A stretch of DNA of 64,000 bases from Streptomyces malaysiensis subsp. samsunensis (GCF_024519315.1 NZ_JANIIC010000008.1:1-64000); one strand, 5' to 3'; positions 24,555 to 34,912 are shown, counted from the first letter of the stretch. Program-made: numbers and translations. Notes: generated from the letters alone by a model not told the origin.

Positions 24555-25268
24555 ATGACGTTCGACGCCGCCGGCTGGCTGGAATCCGCCGCCATCGACC
24601 CCGCCGTACTCGCCCTGCGCCCCGACTACCGGGCGCTGCTCATCACCGCCGAAGGGCTGCGCCCCGGGCCGAGCGACGAGCTGAGCGAGCGGCTGCTGGC
24701 CGACGCCGAGTCAACGGCGCGGGAGCGGTTCGGGGACGGGCCGGTGGAGGAGCATCCCCACCTGGCCGCCTGGCGGGAGGCGTTCCGCGCCTTCGGGGCG
24801 AAGCCGCAGCGCACCCGGCCCAGCGCGGAGGCACTGCTGCGGCGGGTGTCCGCCGGGCTGCCCCGGGTGGACCGGCTGACCGACATCTACAACGCGATCT
24901 CGGTCGGCCATGTGATCCCGCTGGGCGGCGAGGACCTCGACCACTACGTGGGCGCGGCCCGGCTCGTACGCGCCGAGGGCGACGAGACCTTCGAGACGAC
25001 GGCCGGGGGCGAGCCCGTGGTGGAGCACCCGGCGCCCGGCGAGGTGGTGTGGCGGGACGGCGCGGGCGTCACCTGCCGCCGCTGGAACTGGCGCCAGTGC
25101 ACCCGCACCCGGCTCACCCACGACACCACCCGGGCGATGTTCGTACTGGACGCGCTGGGGCCGATGGACGACACCGCGCTGAAGGCCGCCGGCGATCAGC
25201 TCATGGAGGCGCTGACGGACTCCGGCCCGGGGGTGACGATCGCCTCACGGCTGCTGGGCGGGGCGTAG
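24555..25268 (+). CDS. B3/B4 tRNA-binding domain protein
   Basis: 237 residues matching the B3/B4 domain of the phenylalanyl-tRNA synthetase beta subunit as a stand-alone protein: AFRAFGAKPQRTRPSAEALLRR, RVDRLTDIYNAISVGHVIPLG and GGEDLDHY. Free-standing members are thought to edit mischarged tRNA or bind amino-acid-like ligands. I chose the ATG, with CATAGT seven nt upstream (leaderless pattern); a GTG three codons earlier is possible. Cytosolic, monocistronic. Confidence 0.8.
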   Translation: MTFDAAGWLESAAIDPAVLALRPDYRALLITAEGLRPGPSDELSERLLADAESTARERFGDGPVEEHPHLAAWREAFRAFGAKPQRTRPSAEALLRRVSAGLPRVDRLTDIYNAISVGHVIPLGGEDLDHYVGAARLVRAEGDETFETTAGGEPVVEHPAPGEVVWRDGAGVTCRRWNWRQCTRTRLTHDTTRAMFVLDALGPMDDTALKAAGDQLMEALTDSGPGVTIASRLLGGA

Positions 25269-26068
25269 CGCGGGGGTGCCCGGCGGGGCTGTTCCCCTCC
25301 CCGCCCCTTCCCGAAACTGGGGCTCCGCCCCAGACCCCGAAATCCGGGGGGCGAGGCCCCACCACATGCCAAAGCCGCATATCGATGTAGCGGGAAGCGG
25401 CGAAGGCGGGAACAGCCCACCGCAACCGTCAAGGTCCATCGGACACCTCCCAGCCCCCGGCACGCCGAAGCGACGGGGCGCGGTCTTCCTCCCTCTCCCC
25501 CCGATACCAGGGGCTTCGCCCCTGGACCCCGGGCCACCACCCGGCGAAGCCGCATCGATACCGCGGGAAGGGGAGCAGCTCGCCGCAACCGTCAAGGTCC
25601 GTCGGGCACCTCCCAGGGCCCCTGGCGCACTCGGGCGCCGGGGCCGCGCAGCGACGAGGGGCGGATCTTCCCGATACCAGGGGCCTGGGGCGGAGCCCCA
25701 GTTTCGGGAAGGGGCGGGGAGGGGAACAGCCCGCCGCAGGCATCAAGGCCCATCGGGCACCTCCCGGTCCCCGGCACGCCGCAGCGACGCGACCTGACGC
25801 ACCCGAGCCGCCGGAACGACGCAGCGACGAGGCGCGAACCTTCCCCTCCCCGCAGCACCGATACGCGACCCCCGCCGCATGGCAGAGGCACCGCCCCCAG
25901 ACCCTGGGGCCTGGGGCGGAGCCCCAGTTTCGGGAAGGGGCGGGGAGGGGAACAGCCCGCCGCAGGCGTCAAGGCCCGCCGTACACCCCTGGCCGCTGGG
26001 AGGCGTCACCCGCCCCCGGGCAGCGCGGCCTGGCGTGCTGAGCCATCCCCCAGCGCGCTGGGCGCGGC
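25269..26068. repeat. 800-bp gene-free array of a G+C-rich dispersed repeat
   Basis: No gene is supported. It contains three complete and one shortened copy (about 25390-25475, 25561-25660, 25704-25788 and 25934-26000) of a module that runs GGGAAGGGGCGGGGAGGGG, then CAGCCCGCCGCA, CGTCAAGGTCC, TCGGGCACCTCCC, and ends CCGGCACGCCG and CAGCGACG. Between copies lie palindromic GGGGCTCCGCCCC-type segments. A related inverted copy is at 39155-39262. Confidence 0.8.
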
Positions 26069-26284
26069 CTAGAACAGCGCCTGCTGTCCCTGCGTCGGCG
26101 GTTCCTCCTCCCCGAACAGCTTCGGCGGCGTAGTGAGGAGCGGCGCGATCCGCCGCGAGCCGGGGCAGGAGATCAGCTCATACGCGGAGCGCCGCCCCGG
26201 CGGGTCATGGCGGGCGAAGCGCCCGCCGACGACCGCGATCTCTCGGGTGCAGACCGGGCAGGCGCGGCGGGGTGACGACGACAT
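26069..26284 (-). CDS. Small zinc-ribbon-like protein
   Basis: 71 residues. The N-terminal CPVC (CPVCTREI) with later RHDPPG and a single downstream Cys suggests a small treble-clef or zinc-ribbon fold. The C-terminus is Pro-rich. Start at the ATG giving MSSSPRRACPVC. It lies downstream of the mutase gene on the same strand, about 190 bp away. Function unknown. Confidence 0.6.
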   Translation of the reverse strand: MSSSPRRACPVCTREIAVVGGRFARHDPPGRRSAYELISCPGSRRIAPLLTTPPKLFGEEEPPTQGQQALF

Positions 26285-26475
26285 GGCTCCAGTGTCACCC
26301 ACCCCGCCGACAACGGCCCCGGGCCGACGCCCGTCCACCCGGCAGCGGCCAAGCGGCCGCCGGACGTCCGGACGGACGTCACGTCCGAGACCCGACGCCC
26401 GTCCACCCGGCACCCAGCGGCGACCCAGCACGCAGCAACGACCCGGCACCCACCGCCCACCGCCCGGTGGGCCGT

Positions 26476-28065
<1,590 letters not shown>

Positions 28066-28088
28066 GGGTCACGCCTCCTGATGGCTGA

Positions 28089-28108
28089 TACCGGGCGTTC
28101 TCCCGGTA
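28089..28108. promoter_or_regulatory. Hairpin in the mutase/L,D-transpeptidase divergent gap
   Basis: TACCGGG (28089-28095) and CCCGGTA (28102-28108) form a perfect inverted repeat 24 bp upstream of the mutase start. It could be an operator or a 5'-UTR hairpin. Confidence 0.35.
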
Positions 28109-28199
28109 CGGGTCCTTCTTCACAGCATGCGTCGATGTTCGCCCCCCGGCAGCCCCGGGAAGCATTCAGAGCAAAAAGATCAGGGGAGTGGGGGTTCAG

Positions 28200-29096
28200 A
28201 TGCACCGGACAGCGGTGGTCGGCACCGCGCTGGCCACGGCCACGGCGGCGGCACTGATCGCGGGATGCCGACCTGGGGAGGCGACCGTGAACGGCCGGGG
28301 GCAGGACCGACCCCAGGCCCGGACCAGCACCAACACACCCGCGCGGGACACGCCGCGGCCGCATCGCACCTTCACCCACAAGGCCACGCCCAAGCCCAAG
28401 CGGGCCGTGGTGCCCCCGCCGCGCGCCACGACACCCGCGCCGCGGCGCACCGCGCCGAGAGTGGTCCCGCCCGTGATCGCCTTCAACACCAGCGGGGACC
28501 GGGTGCGCGAACTCCAGGCGCGGCTGCGCGCGGTCGGCGTCTTCCACCGCAACCCGACCGGCTACTTCGGCACCATCACGCAGGCGTCGGTCAGCGCCTA
28601 CCAGCGGGGCCACGGCCTCGCGGCCACCGGCTCGGTGGACCGGCGCACCTGGACCTCACTGCGCTCGGCCACCAAGACCCCCACCCGCGACGAGTTGTAC
28701 CCGCCGACCACCCTTCCGCTGGCCAAACCGGATGCGCGGTGCCTGACCGGCCGGGTGCTGTGCATCAGCAAGAGCAGCCGCACCCTGGCCTGGATGGTCA
28801 ACGGGCGGGTGGTGTCGGCGATGGATGTGCGCTTCGGCTCGGAGTACACCCCGACCCGGGAGGGGCTGTTCCAGGTCAACTTCAAGAGCCGGGACCATGT
28901 ATCGACGATCTACCACACGCCGATGCCGTACGCGATGTTCTTCAGCGGCGGTCAGGCGGTGCACTATTCGGCGGACTTCGCCGCCCGCGGCTACAGCGGC
29001 GCCTCCCACGGCTGCGTCAACGTCCGCGACAAGAAGAAGATCGCGACCCTCTTCGGAAAGGTGAAGGCGGGCGACAAGGTCGTGGTTTACAAGTAG
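28200..29096 (+). CDS. L,D-transpeptidase lipoprotein with peptidoglycan-binding domain
   Basis: 298 residues. A signal peptide with lipobox (ALIAGC) anchors it to the outer face of the membrane. A Pro/Thr/Arg-rich linker follows, then a PG_binding_1 domain (~95-155, GDRVRELQARLRAVGVF) and a YkuD catalytic domain ending in SHGCVNV, where His and Cys form the active site. It would make 3-3 cross-links in peptidoglycan. I start at the ATG after GGGGG (5 nt); an in-frame GTG is four codons upstream. Divergent from the mutase gene. Confidence 0.92.
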   Translation: MHRTAVVGTALATATAAALIAGCRPGEATVNGRGQDRPQARTSTNTPARDTPRPHRTFTHKATPKPKRAVVPPPRATTPAPRRTAPRVVPPVIAFNTSGDRVRELQARLRAVGVFHRNPTGYFGTITQASVSAYQRGHGLAATGSVDRRTWTSLRSATKTPTRDELYPPTTLPLAKPDARCLTGRVLCISKSSRTLAWMVNGRVVSAMDVRFGSEYTPTREGLFQVNFKSRDHVSTIYHTPMPYAMFFSGGQAVHYSADFAARGYSGASHGCVNVRDKKKIATLFGKVKAGDKVVVYK

Positions 29097-29455
29097 GCCC
29101 CATCGGTCTCCGGTAGCTGGGTCATCCGGCCGGGGGGCGCCTCCCAACGGTGACTGGGTAAGCCGAGGGGCGCCATAGCGCATCCGGGCGCTGGGGCTGA
29201 CCGGCCGGGGCACCTCCCAACGGTGGCTAGGGACGAGTCGCAGGGTGCCGTAGAGCATCCGGGCGCTTGGGCTTACCGGCCGGGGGCACCTCCCAGCGGT
29301 AGCTGGGGGCGAGCCGAAGGGGCGCGTCGCTGTCGAAAGGGAGAGCGCGCGGAGGCCCCTGAGGAACGAAGGGGCCGAGCACGGTCGACCGTCGACAGCG
29401 GCACAAGCGCCCCGGCGGGGGCACCTCCCAGCGGTAGCTGGGGGAGAACCGAGCC
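29097..29455. repeat. Spacer with four copies of a CCTCCCA-CGGT-AGCTGGG element
   Basis: Between two convergent genes; no gene seen. The motif CCGGGGGCACCTCCCAGCGG followed by TAGCTGGGGG occurs about four times with variation (near 29130, 29205, 29277 and 29417), separated by 70-140 bp. Each copy can fold through CCCAGC/GCTGGG. This is a dispersed hairpin element, possibly terminators. Confidence 0.65.
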
Positions 29456-29456
29456 T

Positions 29457-29510
29457 CCAAAAAAAGAGGGCGGCGCGGGCAGAGCCGGGGGAACGTGCTC
29501 TGCCCGCGCC
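29457..29510 (-). terminator. Intrinsic terminator of the sigma/anti-sigma operon
   Basis: On the minus strand a perfect 14-bp stem (GGCGCGGGCAGAGC at 29472-29485 with GCTCTGCCCGCGCC at 29497-29510) is followed by a seven-T run (complement of 29459-29465). This is a classical rho-independent signal, rare in this window. A second small hairpin (TTTCAGCG/CGCTGAAA, about 29579-29598) precedes it. Confidence 0.85.
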
Positions 29511-29606
29511 GAATGCGCGGAGCCGTCGGTACGGGGGGAACCTCGGCTCCCGCGCGGCCGATGACCAGTCGGCCCGTTTCTTTCAGCGTCACCGCTGAAA
29601 AAAACG

Positions 29607-30821
29607 TCACACCTGGGTGCCGGAGTCTCTGCCGACACCCGTTTCCGAAGTGGTCGTGGGGTCGCCCGAAGTGGCCGGATCCGTGGAGGTCGCGGAGTCA
29701 ACCGCGGGCGTCGGCGTGGTGGCGTCGCTCGGCGTGTCCGTGGGGTCCGCCGGGGGAGGCGGGGGCTGGGGGACCGAGCCGTCGTCCCCGCCGTCTTTTC
29801 CCTGATCACCGCCCGAGTCGCCACCGCTGCCCGACCCGGCGTCCTCACCCGAGCCGCCGGAGTCACCGGAGTCACCGGAGTCGCCGGAACCGCCGGAGTC
29901 GCCGTTGTCCGAGCCGCCGCCCGCGCCGCCGCCACCGTTGCCCGAGTTCTCGTCGCTGCGCGGGGTGCCCGTACTGTCGTCGGAGAGGATCTGGGTGCAG
30001 TAGCCGTGGATGGCGGACGCGCTGCCCGCCGCCTTCGTCAGCTTCTTCAGCGACTTCTTGTCGAGTCCCGTGCCCGAGCCCGACTCCGCGGCCAGGTACT
30101 GGGGGCAGGCGGTGAGGGCCCAGTTCGGAACGCCGGGCCCCGAGCTGTTCGACGAGGGGCCCTTTGTGTCGCCGTTCTTGTCCTTGCCGTCGGGATCGGG
30201 GGTGACGGCCCCGCCCTGGGCGCCGCTCGAACCCACGTCGCTGGCATCGTTGTCGCCCGAACCGCTGGGATCGGGCGCCGTCGTACCGCCGTCCTCGGAG
30301 ATCTCCGGATGGGCGGAATCCCCGCCGGATCCGCCGTTCGGCATGCTCACCGAGGGGCCCGGAGTGTGGTCGCTCTGCCCGAACGGGGTCGGCAGCACAC
30401 CCGCCGCGGCCGCGACCGCGAAGCCGCTCAGCGCACAGCCGGCCACCACCGCGACCATGCCCGCCCGCAGCGGGCGGCGCAGCCGTGGCTGTCTCTCTCT
30501 GAATCTCCGGATCGGGTGCGGCCGCCGGGCCATACCCATCTCGGCCACGGTGCCCGCTTCGGCCCCGGCCCCGACACGGGCCGCCCGGAAGGCGGCCAAG
30601 GCCGCCTCCTCGCCCGGAAGCGCGGGCCCGTCGGAGGGGGACACCGGACGGCCCGCGCCGGCAACGGCGCTGAGCACGGCCGCCAACCGCTCCGCATCGG
30701 CATATGACTGGTCGCCCCGGCCGTCAGGGGCTACGGGCTGCCCCTCGACCGGTTCGCCGCGAAGCAACCGCTCCGCGGCATTGTCATCCAGCCAGCTGTA
30801 GCGGTGGTCTTCGGCCATCAC
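29607..30821 (-). CDS. Single-pass membrane protein coupled to an ECF sigma factor (putative anti-sigma factor)
   Basis: 404 residues. A cytosolic N-terminus of ~120 residues (LDDNAAERLLRGEPV...) is followed by one transmembrane helix (~120-142, AGMVAVVAGCALSGFAVAAAAGV) and a long extracellular region. That region has a small folded part with two cysteines (ALTACPQYLAAES, HGYCTQIL) flanked by Asp/Ser/Gly repeats (GDSGDSGDSGGSG). There is no HxxxCxxC zinc anti-sigma motif. Its ATG overlaps the sigma stop by three bases, so a regulatory partner role is likely but inferred. Confidence 0.75.
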   Translation of the reverse strand: MMAEDHRYSWLDDNAAERLLRGEPVEGQPVAPDGRGDQSYADAERLAAVLSAVAGAGRPVSPSDGPALPGEEAALAAFRAARVGAGAEAGTVAEMGMARRPHPIRRFRERQPRLRRPLRAGMVAVVAGCALSGFAVAAAAGVLPTPFGQSDHTPGPSVSMPNGGSGGDSAHPEISEDGGTTAPDPSGSGDNDASDVGSSGAQGGAVTPDPDGKDKNGDTKGPSSNSSGPGVPNWALTACPQYLAAESGSGTGLDKKSLKKLTKAAGSASAIHGYCTQILSDDSTGTPRSDENSGNGGGGAGGGSDNGDSGGSGDSGDSGDSGGSGEDAGSGSGGDSGGDQGKDGGDDGSVPQPPPPPADPTDTPSDATTPTPAVDSATSTDPATSGDPTTTSETGVGRDSGTQV

Positions 30822-31498
30822 ATGTCCTTCTGCGTTGGCGCGCGTGAATCCGTCACACCAGCAGACTTCGCCACACCCGGCTTGGTTGCGCCGCCGCGGT
30901 GTGACTCACGTTGCCCTGGGATGCCGTCGGCCCCCGAGTCGCCCCCCATCACCGGGCCGATCAGGTCGGCGAGCCGCCGCAGCCCCCGGTGGGCGGCGGT
31001 GCGCACCGCGCCCGGCCGCTTGCCCAGCACCGCGGCCGCGCTCTTGGCGTCGAGGCCGAGAACCACCCGCAGCACCACCGCCTCGGCCTGGTCCTGTGGC
31101 AGCTGGGAGATCAGCCCGAGCGCCCGGCCGGTGCCGATGGCTTCCATCGCCTCCCCGGCCGTATCCGCCTCGGACGCGCGGAACTCCAGCTCCGAATCGT
31201 CGCCGCCGATGGCGGGACGCCGTCCGCGCATCCGTATGTGGTCCAGCGCCCGGTTACGGGCGATACGTGCCGCCCAGCCCCGGAACCGGTCCGCGTCCCC
31301 GCTGAAGCGTTGCAGGTCACGGGCGATTTGCAGCCATGCTTCGGAGGTGATGTCCTCCGCGTCTCCATCGCCGACCAGCGTGCGCACATAACCAAGGAGA
31401 CGAGGGTGCACGGACCGGTAGACGGTCCGGAAGGCGGTCTCGTCCCCTTCCTGCGCCGCGCGCACCGCGGCGGTCAGTTCCGCGTCGTCCGGCTGCAC
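30818..31498 (-). CDS. ECF-subfamily RNA polymerase sigma factor
   Basis: 226 residues. Region 2 (~residues 20-90, EGDETAFRTVYRSVHPRLLG, RIARNRALDHIR) binds -10 DNA and core polymerase; region 4 (~125-180, QDQAEAVVLRVVLGLDAKSAAAVLGKRPGAVRTA by parts) binds the -35. The C-terminal ~35 residues are a disordered tail. I chose the GTG preceded by CAGGAAGA (7 nt); a GTG six codons upstream is possible but has no ribosome site. It is followed by its coupled membrane protein. The regulon is unknown. Confidence 0.88.
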   Translation of the reverse strand: MQPDDAELTAAVRAAQEGDETAFRTVYRSVHPRLLGYVRTLVGDGDAEDITSEAWLQIARDLQRFSGDADRFRGWAARIARNRALDHIRMRGRRPAIGGDDSELEFRASEADTAGEAMEAIGTGRALGLISQLPQDQAEAVVLRVVLGLDAKSAAAVLGKRPGAVRTAAHRGLRRLADLIGPVMGGDSGADGIPGQRESHRGGATKPGVAKSAGVTDSRAPTQKDM

Positions 31499-31559
31499 GC
31501 TCTCTTCCTGCCCCACTCGGAGAATCCGTGGTCAGTCGATTTCCGGCGTAACCCGCGGG

Positions 31560-32594
31560 CTAGCCCTGCCCGTAGGGCGGGTACTGCTGGCCGGGCTGGC
31601 CGGGCGGCGGGGTCGGCGGCATCTGGGGGGCACCATACGGGCCGGGCCCGGGGGCCGGGGAGCCGTACGGGTTCGGCGCCGGCATCCCGTACGGGGCCGG
31701 GCCGGCCATCTGCGGGGGCAGCGACGCGCGCTGCTCCTGCATCGTGGTGATCTGCCGGACCAGCAGCAGCGCCAGGACCGCCGCGGCCATGAAGATCACG
31801 ATGGCGAACATGTCGAAGGCCAGGATGGAGTGCAGGCTCTCGATGTCGCTCTTCGCCTCGGAGCGCGAAGGCGTGTAGTCGTCGCTCTCCACCTTGGCCC
31901 GCAGGATGTTGTAGCGGAGTCCGCCGACGGCGTTGGTGACCAGCGCGACGATCCACGTCACCCACCAGCCGTTGAGCAGACCGCGGCTCACGGCGTGCGG
32001 CCCCTGCGGGGAGCTGGCGCGCCAGATGTCGTTGGCGATCTGCTTGGGGAACCACAGGTTCACCACGGGGGTGAACCAGGAACCGGCCGCCCAGCCGCTG
32101 CTGAAGCGGTGCTGGCCGGGCGCGAAGACCTCGGCGTTCAGCCGCAGCCGCCGGAACCAGATCGCCCAGACCACGGCGATCGCGACGGTGAGCAGCGAGT
32201 AGATGACCTGCGCCGCGGTGAACAGGTCGTCGGCGTCGTTGAGGTCGTCCTCGGTGAGGGAGACGGACTTGCCCTCGACCGCGTCCAGCATGTCCCCGAT
32301 CACGCCGTACTGGCCGGATCGCGCCACCAGGAGGAAGATGAGCGCCGGGAGCGCCAGTCCGAAGAGCGTGACGAGCGTGGTGGAAATCCCGCGCCGCAGA
32401 TCGACCCCGCCGGTCGGCATGCCCATCGGCGGGGCGGCCGGGTAGCCGCCGGGCGCCGGCGGCATCTGCGGCGGGACGGACGGCTGCTGCGGAGGCGCGG
32501 CCGGCTGCTGAAGCTGCTGCTGGTAAGTCCCGCATGCGGCACAGCGCCCGTCGGGGCCGACGGCGACAGCCCGGCAGTTCCCACACGGATACAT
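31560..32594 (-). CDS. DUF4328 multi-pass membrane protein with zinc-ribbon N-terminus
   Basis: 344 residues. The N-terminal CGNC...CAAC pairs (residues ~4-22) suggest a zinc ribbon. A Pro/Gln-rich linker follows, then five or six transmembrane helices of the DUF4328 type (GSWFTPVVNLWFPKQIANDIWRAS contains the family's conserved WFxP...W core), and a Pro/Gly/Tyr-rich C-terminal tail. GGGGGA lies upstream of the ATG. Common in Streptomyces; function unknown. It is 62 bp upstream of the sigma gene on the same strand. Confidence 0.82.
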   Translation of the reverse strand: MYPCGNCRAVAVGPDGRCAACGTYQQQLQQPAAPPQQPSVPPQMPPAPGGYPAAPPMGMPTGGVDLRRGISTTLVTLFGLALPALIFLLVARSGQYGVIGDMLDAVEGKSVSLTEDDLNDADDLFTAAQVIYSLLTVAIAVVWAIWFRRLRLNAEVFAPGQHRFSSGWAAGSWFTPVVNLWFPKQIANDIWRASSPQGPHAVSRGLLNGWWVTWIVALVTNAVGGLRYNILRAKVESDDYTPSRSEAKSDIESLHSILAFDMFAIVIFMAAAVLALLLVRQITTMQEQRASLPPQMAGPAPYGMPAPNPYGSPAPGPGPYGAPQMPPTPPPGQPGQQYPPYGQG

Positions 32595-33001
32595 GGTCTT
32601 TTGAGTCCCCCTGGGAACGTGGCCCGCTCCGGGCCACGCGAGAAAATAAGCCTCTGACCGCGCCCAGAGCGCGGACCTGCACGTTACGGGCATCCGACCG
32701 GTCACGTCCAGAGCGGAACGGGCCCCGGACACGGGGTGAAGTCCCCGGTTTCGTACAAGGGGGGTGTGACGGAACCGAGCCGTGCGACGCTGTAGGGGGT
32801 ACGAGCCTTTCGCAGGCTCTCCCTGAACGACGGTCGGGGCCTCTCCTGTGGGGGGTGGCGGCCCCGACCGTCCTTCTTTCCCCCCTCGCGCATCCCTCGC
32901 GGATTCCTTCTGGATCCCTCTCGGATTCCTCCCGGATCCCGCTCGGGGCTTTCTCTGGGGCCTTCCCCAGTCTTCTCGGACCCGGTTCTCGGACCCGCTT
33001 C
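32595..33001. other. Intergenic region with a possible short plus-strand transcript
   Basis: 407 bp with no protein gene. It contains a 9-codon GTG mini-ORF (about 32770-32799), a small hairpin (GAGCCT/AGGCTC, 32803-32819) and a strong terminator-like hairpin (32829-32872). From about 32890 to 33000 it has 11-bp-period degenerate repeats (GGATTCCTTCT, GGATCCCTCTC, GGATTCCTCCC) just after the hexosaminidase stop. Confidence 0.45.
32829..32872 (+). terminator. Strong hairpin with plus-strand pyrimidine tract
   Basis: GACGGTCGGGGC (32829-32840) pairs perfectly with GCCCCGACCGTC (32861-32872) and is followed by CTTCTTTC on the plus strand. Both flanking genes run on the minus strand, so the pyrimidine tract hints at a plus-strand RNA, though it may simply serve the hexosaminidase. 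Confidence 0.6.
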
Positions 33002-34648
33002 TCAGACCCCGAGCCGATGCGCGAGCCGGGTGAAGTCCGACCAGCTCAGCGGCGGCTTCCCCGGATACCACACCCTCTGGGCCAGCGCGGCGAGCGGCAG
33101 CTGGATGCCCCGGGCCACCTGTGCGGGGGTCTGGGCCTCGGGCCGGTCGCCCCAGATCGCGAGGCGGGCGCCGAGCACCCGGTCGGGTCCGGTGAGGGTC
33201 TTGTCGGGGACGGGCTTGGAACTGCGGAGCACCGCCGGGGACCACTCCTTGTAGATGCGTTCGCCGGTCGGGTAGGTGAAGCCACCGGGCTGGCCGAGCA
33301 CGTAGTAGAGGTATTCGTCATTGAGGTTGACCACCTTGCGGCCCTCCCGCAGGTACTCCTGCGGCTGCCGCGCCGTCTCCTTCAGCCGTCCCGTCCAGTA
33401 CTCGACCTCGATGTCCTTGTCGGGTTTGACGATGCCGCCGGTGACGAAGCCGTCGTTCCACGCCTTGGGCTGCTTGCCCAGCTTCCGGGCGAACCGGGCC
33501 CGGTCGTTCAGCCAGCCGGTGACCAGATCCTGCACCGTGGCGCTGGGGCCGTACTTCGCCTTCGCGGCGGCCACCAGCCTGGGGAACGACGCCTGGGGGT
33601 CCTTGACCGTCAGCGCGAGGTACTCATCGGCGCCCAGATGCCACCAGCGGCCGGGGAACAGGGGGGCGTACTCGCGCATCAGGTCGTCGACGATGCGGGC
33701 CGCGGCCGGATTGGCGATGTCCACCGACCCCTGGAACGTGGTGCCGCCCGCGTTGCGCAGCTGGAGCTGCGGATGGGCCCTGATGACGGCGCCGAGGTGA
33801 CCCGGCGAGTCGATCTCGGGGATGACGGTGATGTGCAGCCGCCGTCCGAGCGCGACGATCTGCCGGACCTGGTCCTTGGTGAGGTACTGGGACGAGACGA
33901 TCTCGGGGTGGCTGGTGCTCTGGATGCGGAAGCCCTGGTCGTCCGAGAAGTGCAGGGCCAGCTGGTTGAGCTTGAGATCGGCCATCTCGCGCATCCGGGC
34001 CTCGATCCACGCGGCCGGGTAGAACTTGCGCGCGATGTCCAGGTTCAGACCGCGCTGGGCGCGGTCGGGCCGGTCGTGGATCACGCCCTCGGGGAGCCGG
34101 CCGCCGGAGCGCAGGGCCTGTTTCACGGTGCGGGTGCCGTAGAAGACGCCCGCGTCGGCCGGGCCGGTGATCCGGGCGCTGCCGTCCGCGACCGTCAGGG
34201 TGTATGCCTCGGCGCCGCCGCTCTGGCGCGGGGCGAGGGCGAGGGAGAGGTCACCGCGGTGGGCCGTGCCGGAGGCGGTGCGGAGCCCCAGCTCCGCGGC
34301 GATCATGCGGGCCTCGTCGGCGAGCGGACCGTTGAGGTCGGCCACCACCCGGCTGTTGTCGCCGGGCCGCCAGCCGGAGCCCGAGGCCGCGGTGAAGTCG
34401 CGGACGGAGGGGATGGTGCGGGGCGGGGTGGCGGCCGCGGTGCCGTGGGGCGGGACGGCGGAGGGGGATCGCGCGGCGGTGGCGGTCGTGGCGTGCGCGG
34501 AGGGGTGCGCGGGCGTGGAGCGGGTAGCGGCCGGGCGCCCGCCATGGTCCTGCTGACAGCCCAGGGTCAGCAGGACGGAAGTGACGACGGCACCCGCGAT
34601 GAGACCGCGGGCGCAGGACGCCTTGGTCGCTCTGAGCGGCAGTCCCAT
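33002..34648 (-). CDS. Beta-N-acetylhexosaminidase lipoprotein (GH20)
   Basis: 548 residues. A lipoprotein signal (LLTLGC, Cys ~31) anchors it outside the membrane, followed by a Thr/Ala-rich linker. A GH20b-like N-domain (~90-190) precedes the GH20 TIM barrel (NLDIARKFYPAAWIE, ALHFSDDQGFRIQ, PEIDSPGHLGA) with the catalytic Asp-Glu pair in HLGADEY. It releases terminal GlcNAc/GalNAc from chitin oligomers or wall fragments. AAGGAGG lies nine nt upstream of the ATG. The promoter region has unusual repeats. Confidence 0.93.
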   Translation of the reverse strand: MGLPLRATKASCARGLIAGAVVTSVLLTLGCQQDHGGRPAATRSTPAHPSAHATTATAARSPSAVPPHGTAAATPPRTIPSVRDFTAASGSGWRPGDNSRVVADLNGPLADEARMIAAELGLRTASGTAHRGDLSLALAPRQSGGAEAYTLTVADGSARITGPADAGVFYGTRTVKQALRSGGRLPEGVIHDRPDRAQRGLNLDIARKFYPAAWIEARMREMADLKLNQLALHFSDDQGFRIQSTSHPEIVSSQYLTKDQVRQIVALGRRLHITVIPEIDSPGHLGAVIRAHPQLQLRNAGGTTFQGSVDIANPAAARIVDDLMREYAPLFPGRWWHLGADEYLALTVKDPQASFPRLVAAAKAKYGPSATVQDLVTGWLNDRARFARKLGKQPKAWNDGFVTGGIVKPDKDIEVEYWTGRLKETARQPQEYLREGRKVVNLNDEYLYYVLGQPGGFTYPTGERIYKEWSPAVLRSSKPVPDKTLTGPDRVLGARLAIWGDRPEAQTPAQVARGIQLPLAALAQRVWYPGKPPLSWSDFTRLAHRLGV

Positions 34649-34661
34649 GGCGGTGTACCTC

Positions 34662-34729
34662 CTTGTTCCGGGCTTGTTCCGCCCTTGTTCCGGGCGAAAA
34701 GCACCCTATTCCGGGCGGAAAACACCCTG
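34662..34729. repeat. Phased direct repeats upstream of the hexosaminidase
   Basis: Three tandem 11-bp units (CTTGTTCCGGG, CTTGTTCCGCC, CTTGTTCCGGG; 34662-34694) overlap two 21-bp units starting TTCCGGGCG (34688-34708 and 34709-34729). They sit 14-80 bp upstream of the hexosaminidase start, so a helically phased operator is plausible. Confidence 0.55.
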
Positions 34730-34912
34730 CGCCCCGAATGCCGTCCACCACATGCAGTAAAACCTCCCCGTTCGGGTGATATCGCGTTCCCCCCGCCACA
34801 CCCGCCCCCGTACGTCGTTACCGTGTACTGCTCATACGCCCAGCCCACCTCTCCCTCGCCTCCCCGGGCGCCCGTATGTCCCGGGCGTCCGTTCCCCCCG
34901 CGCGCCTCATGC

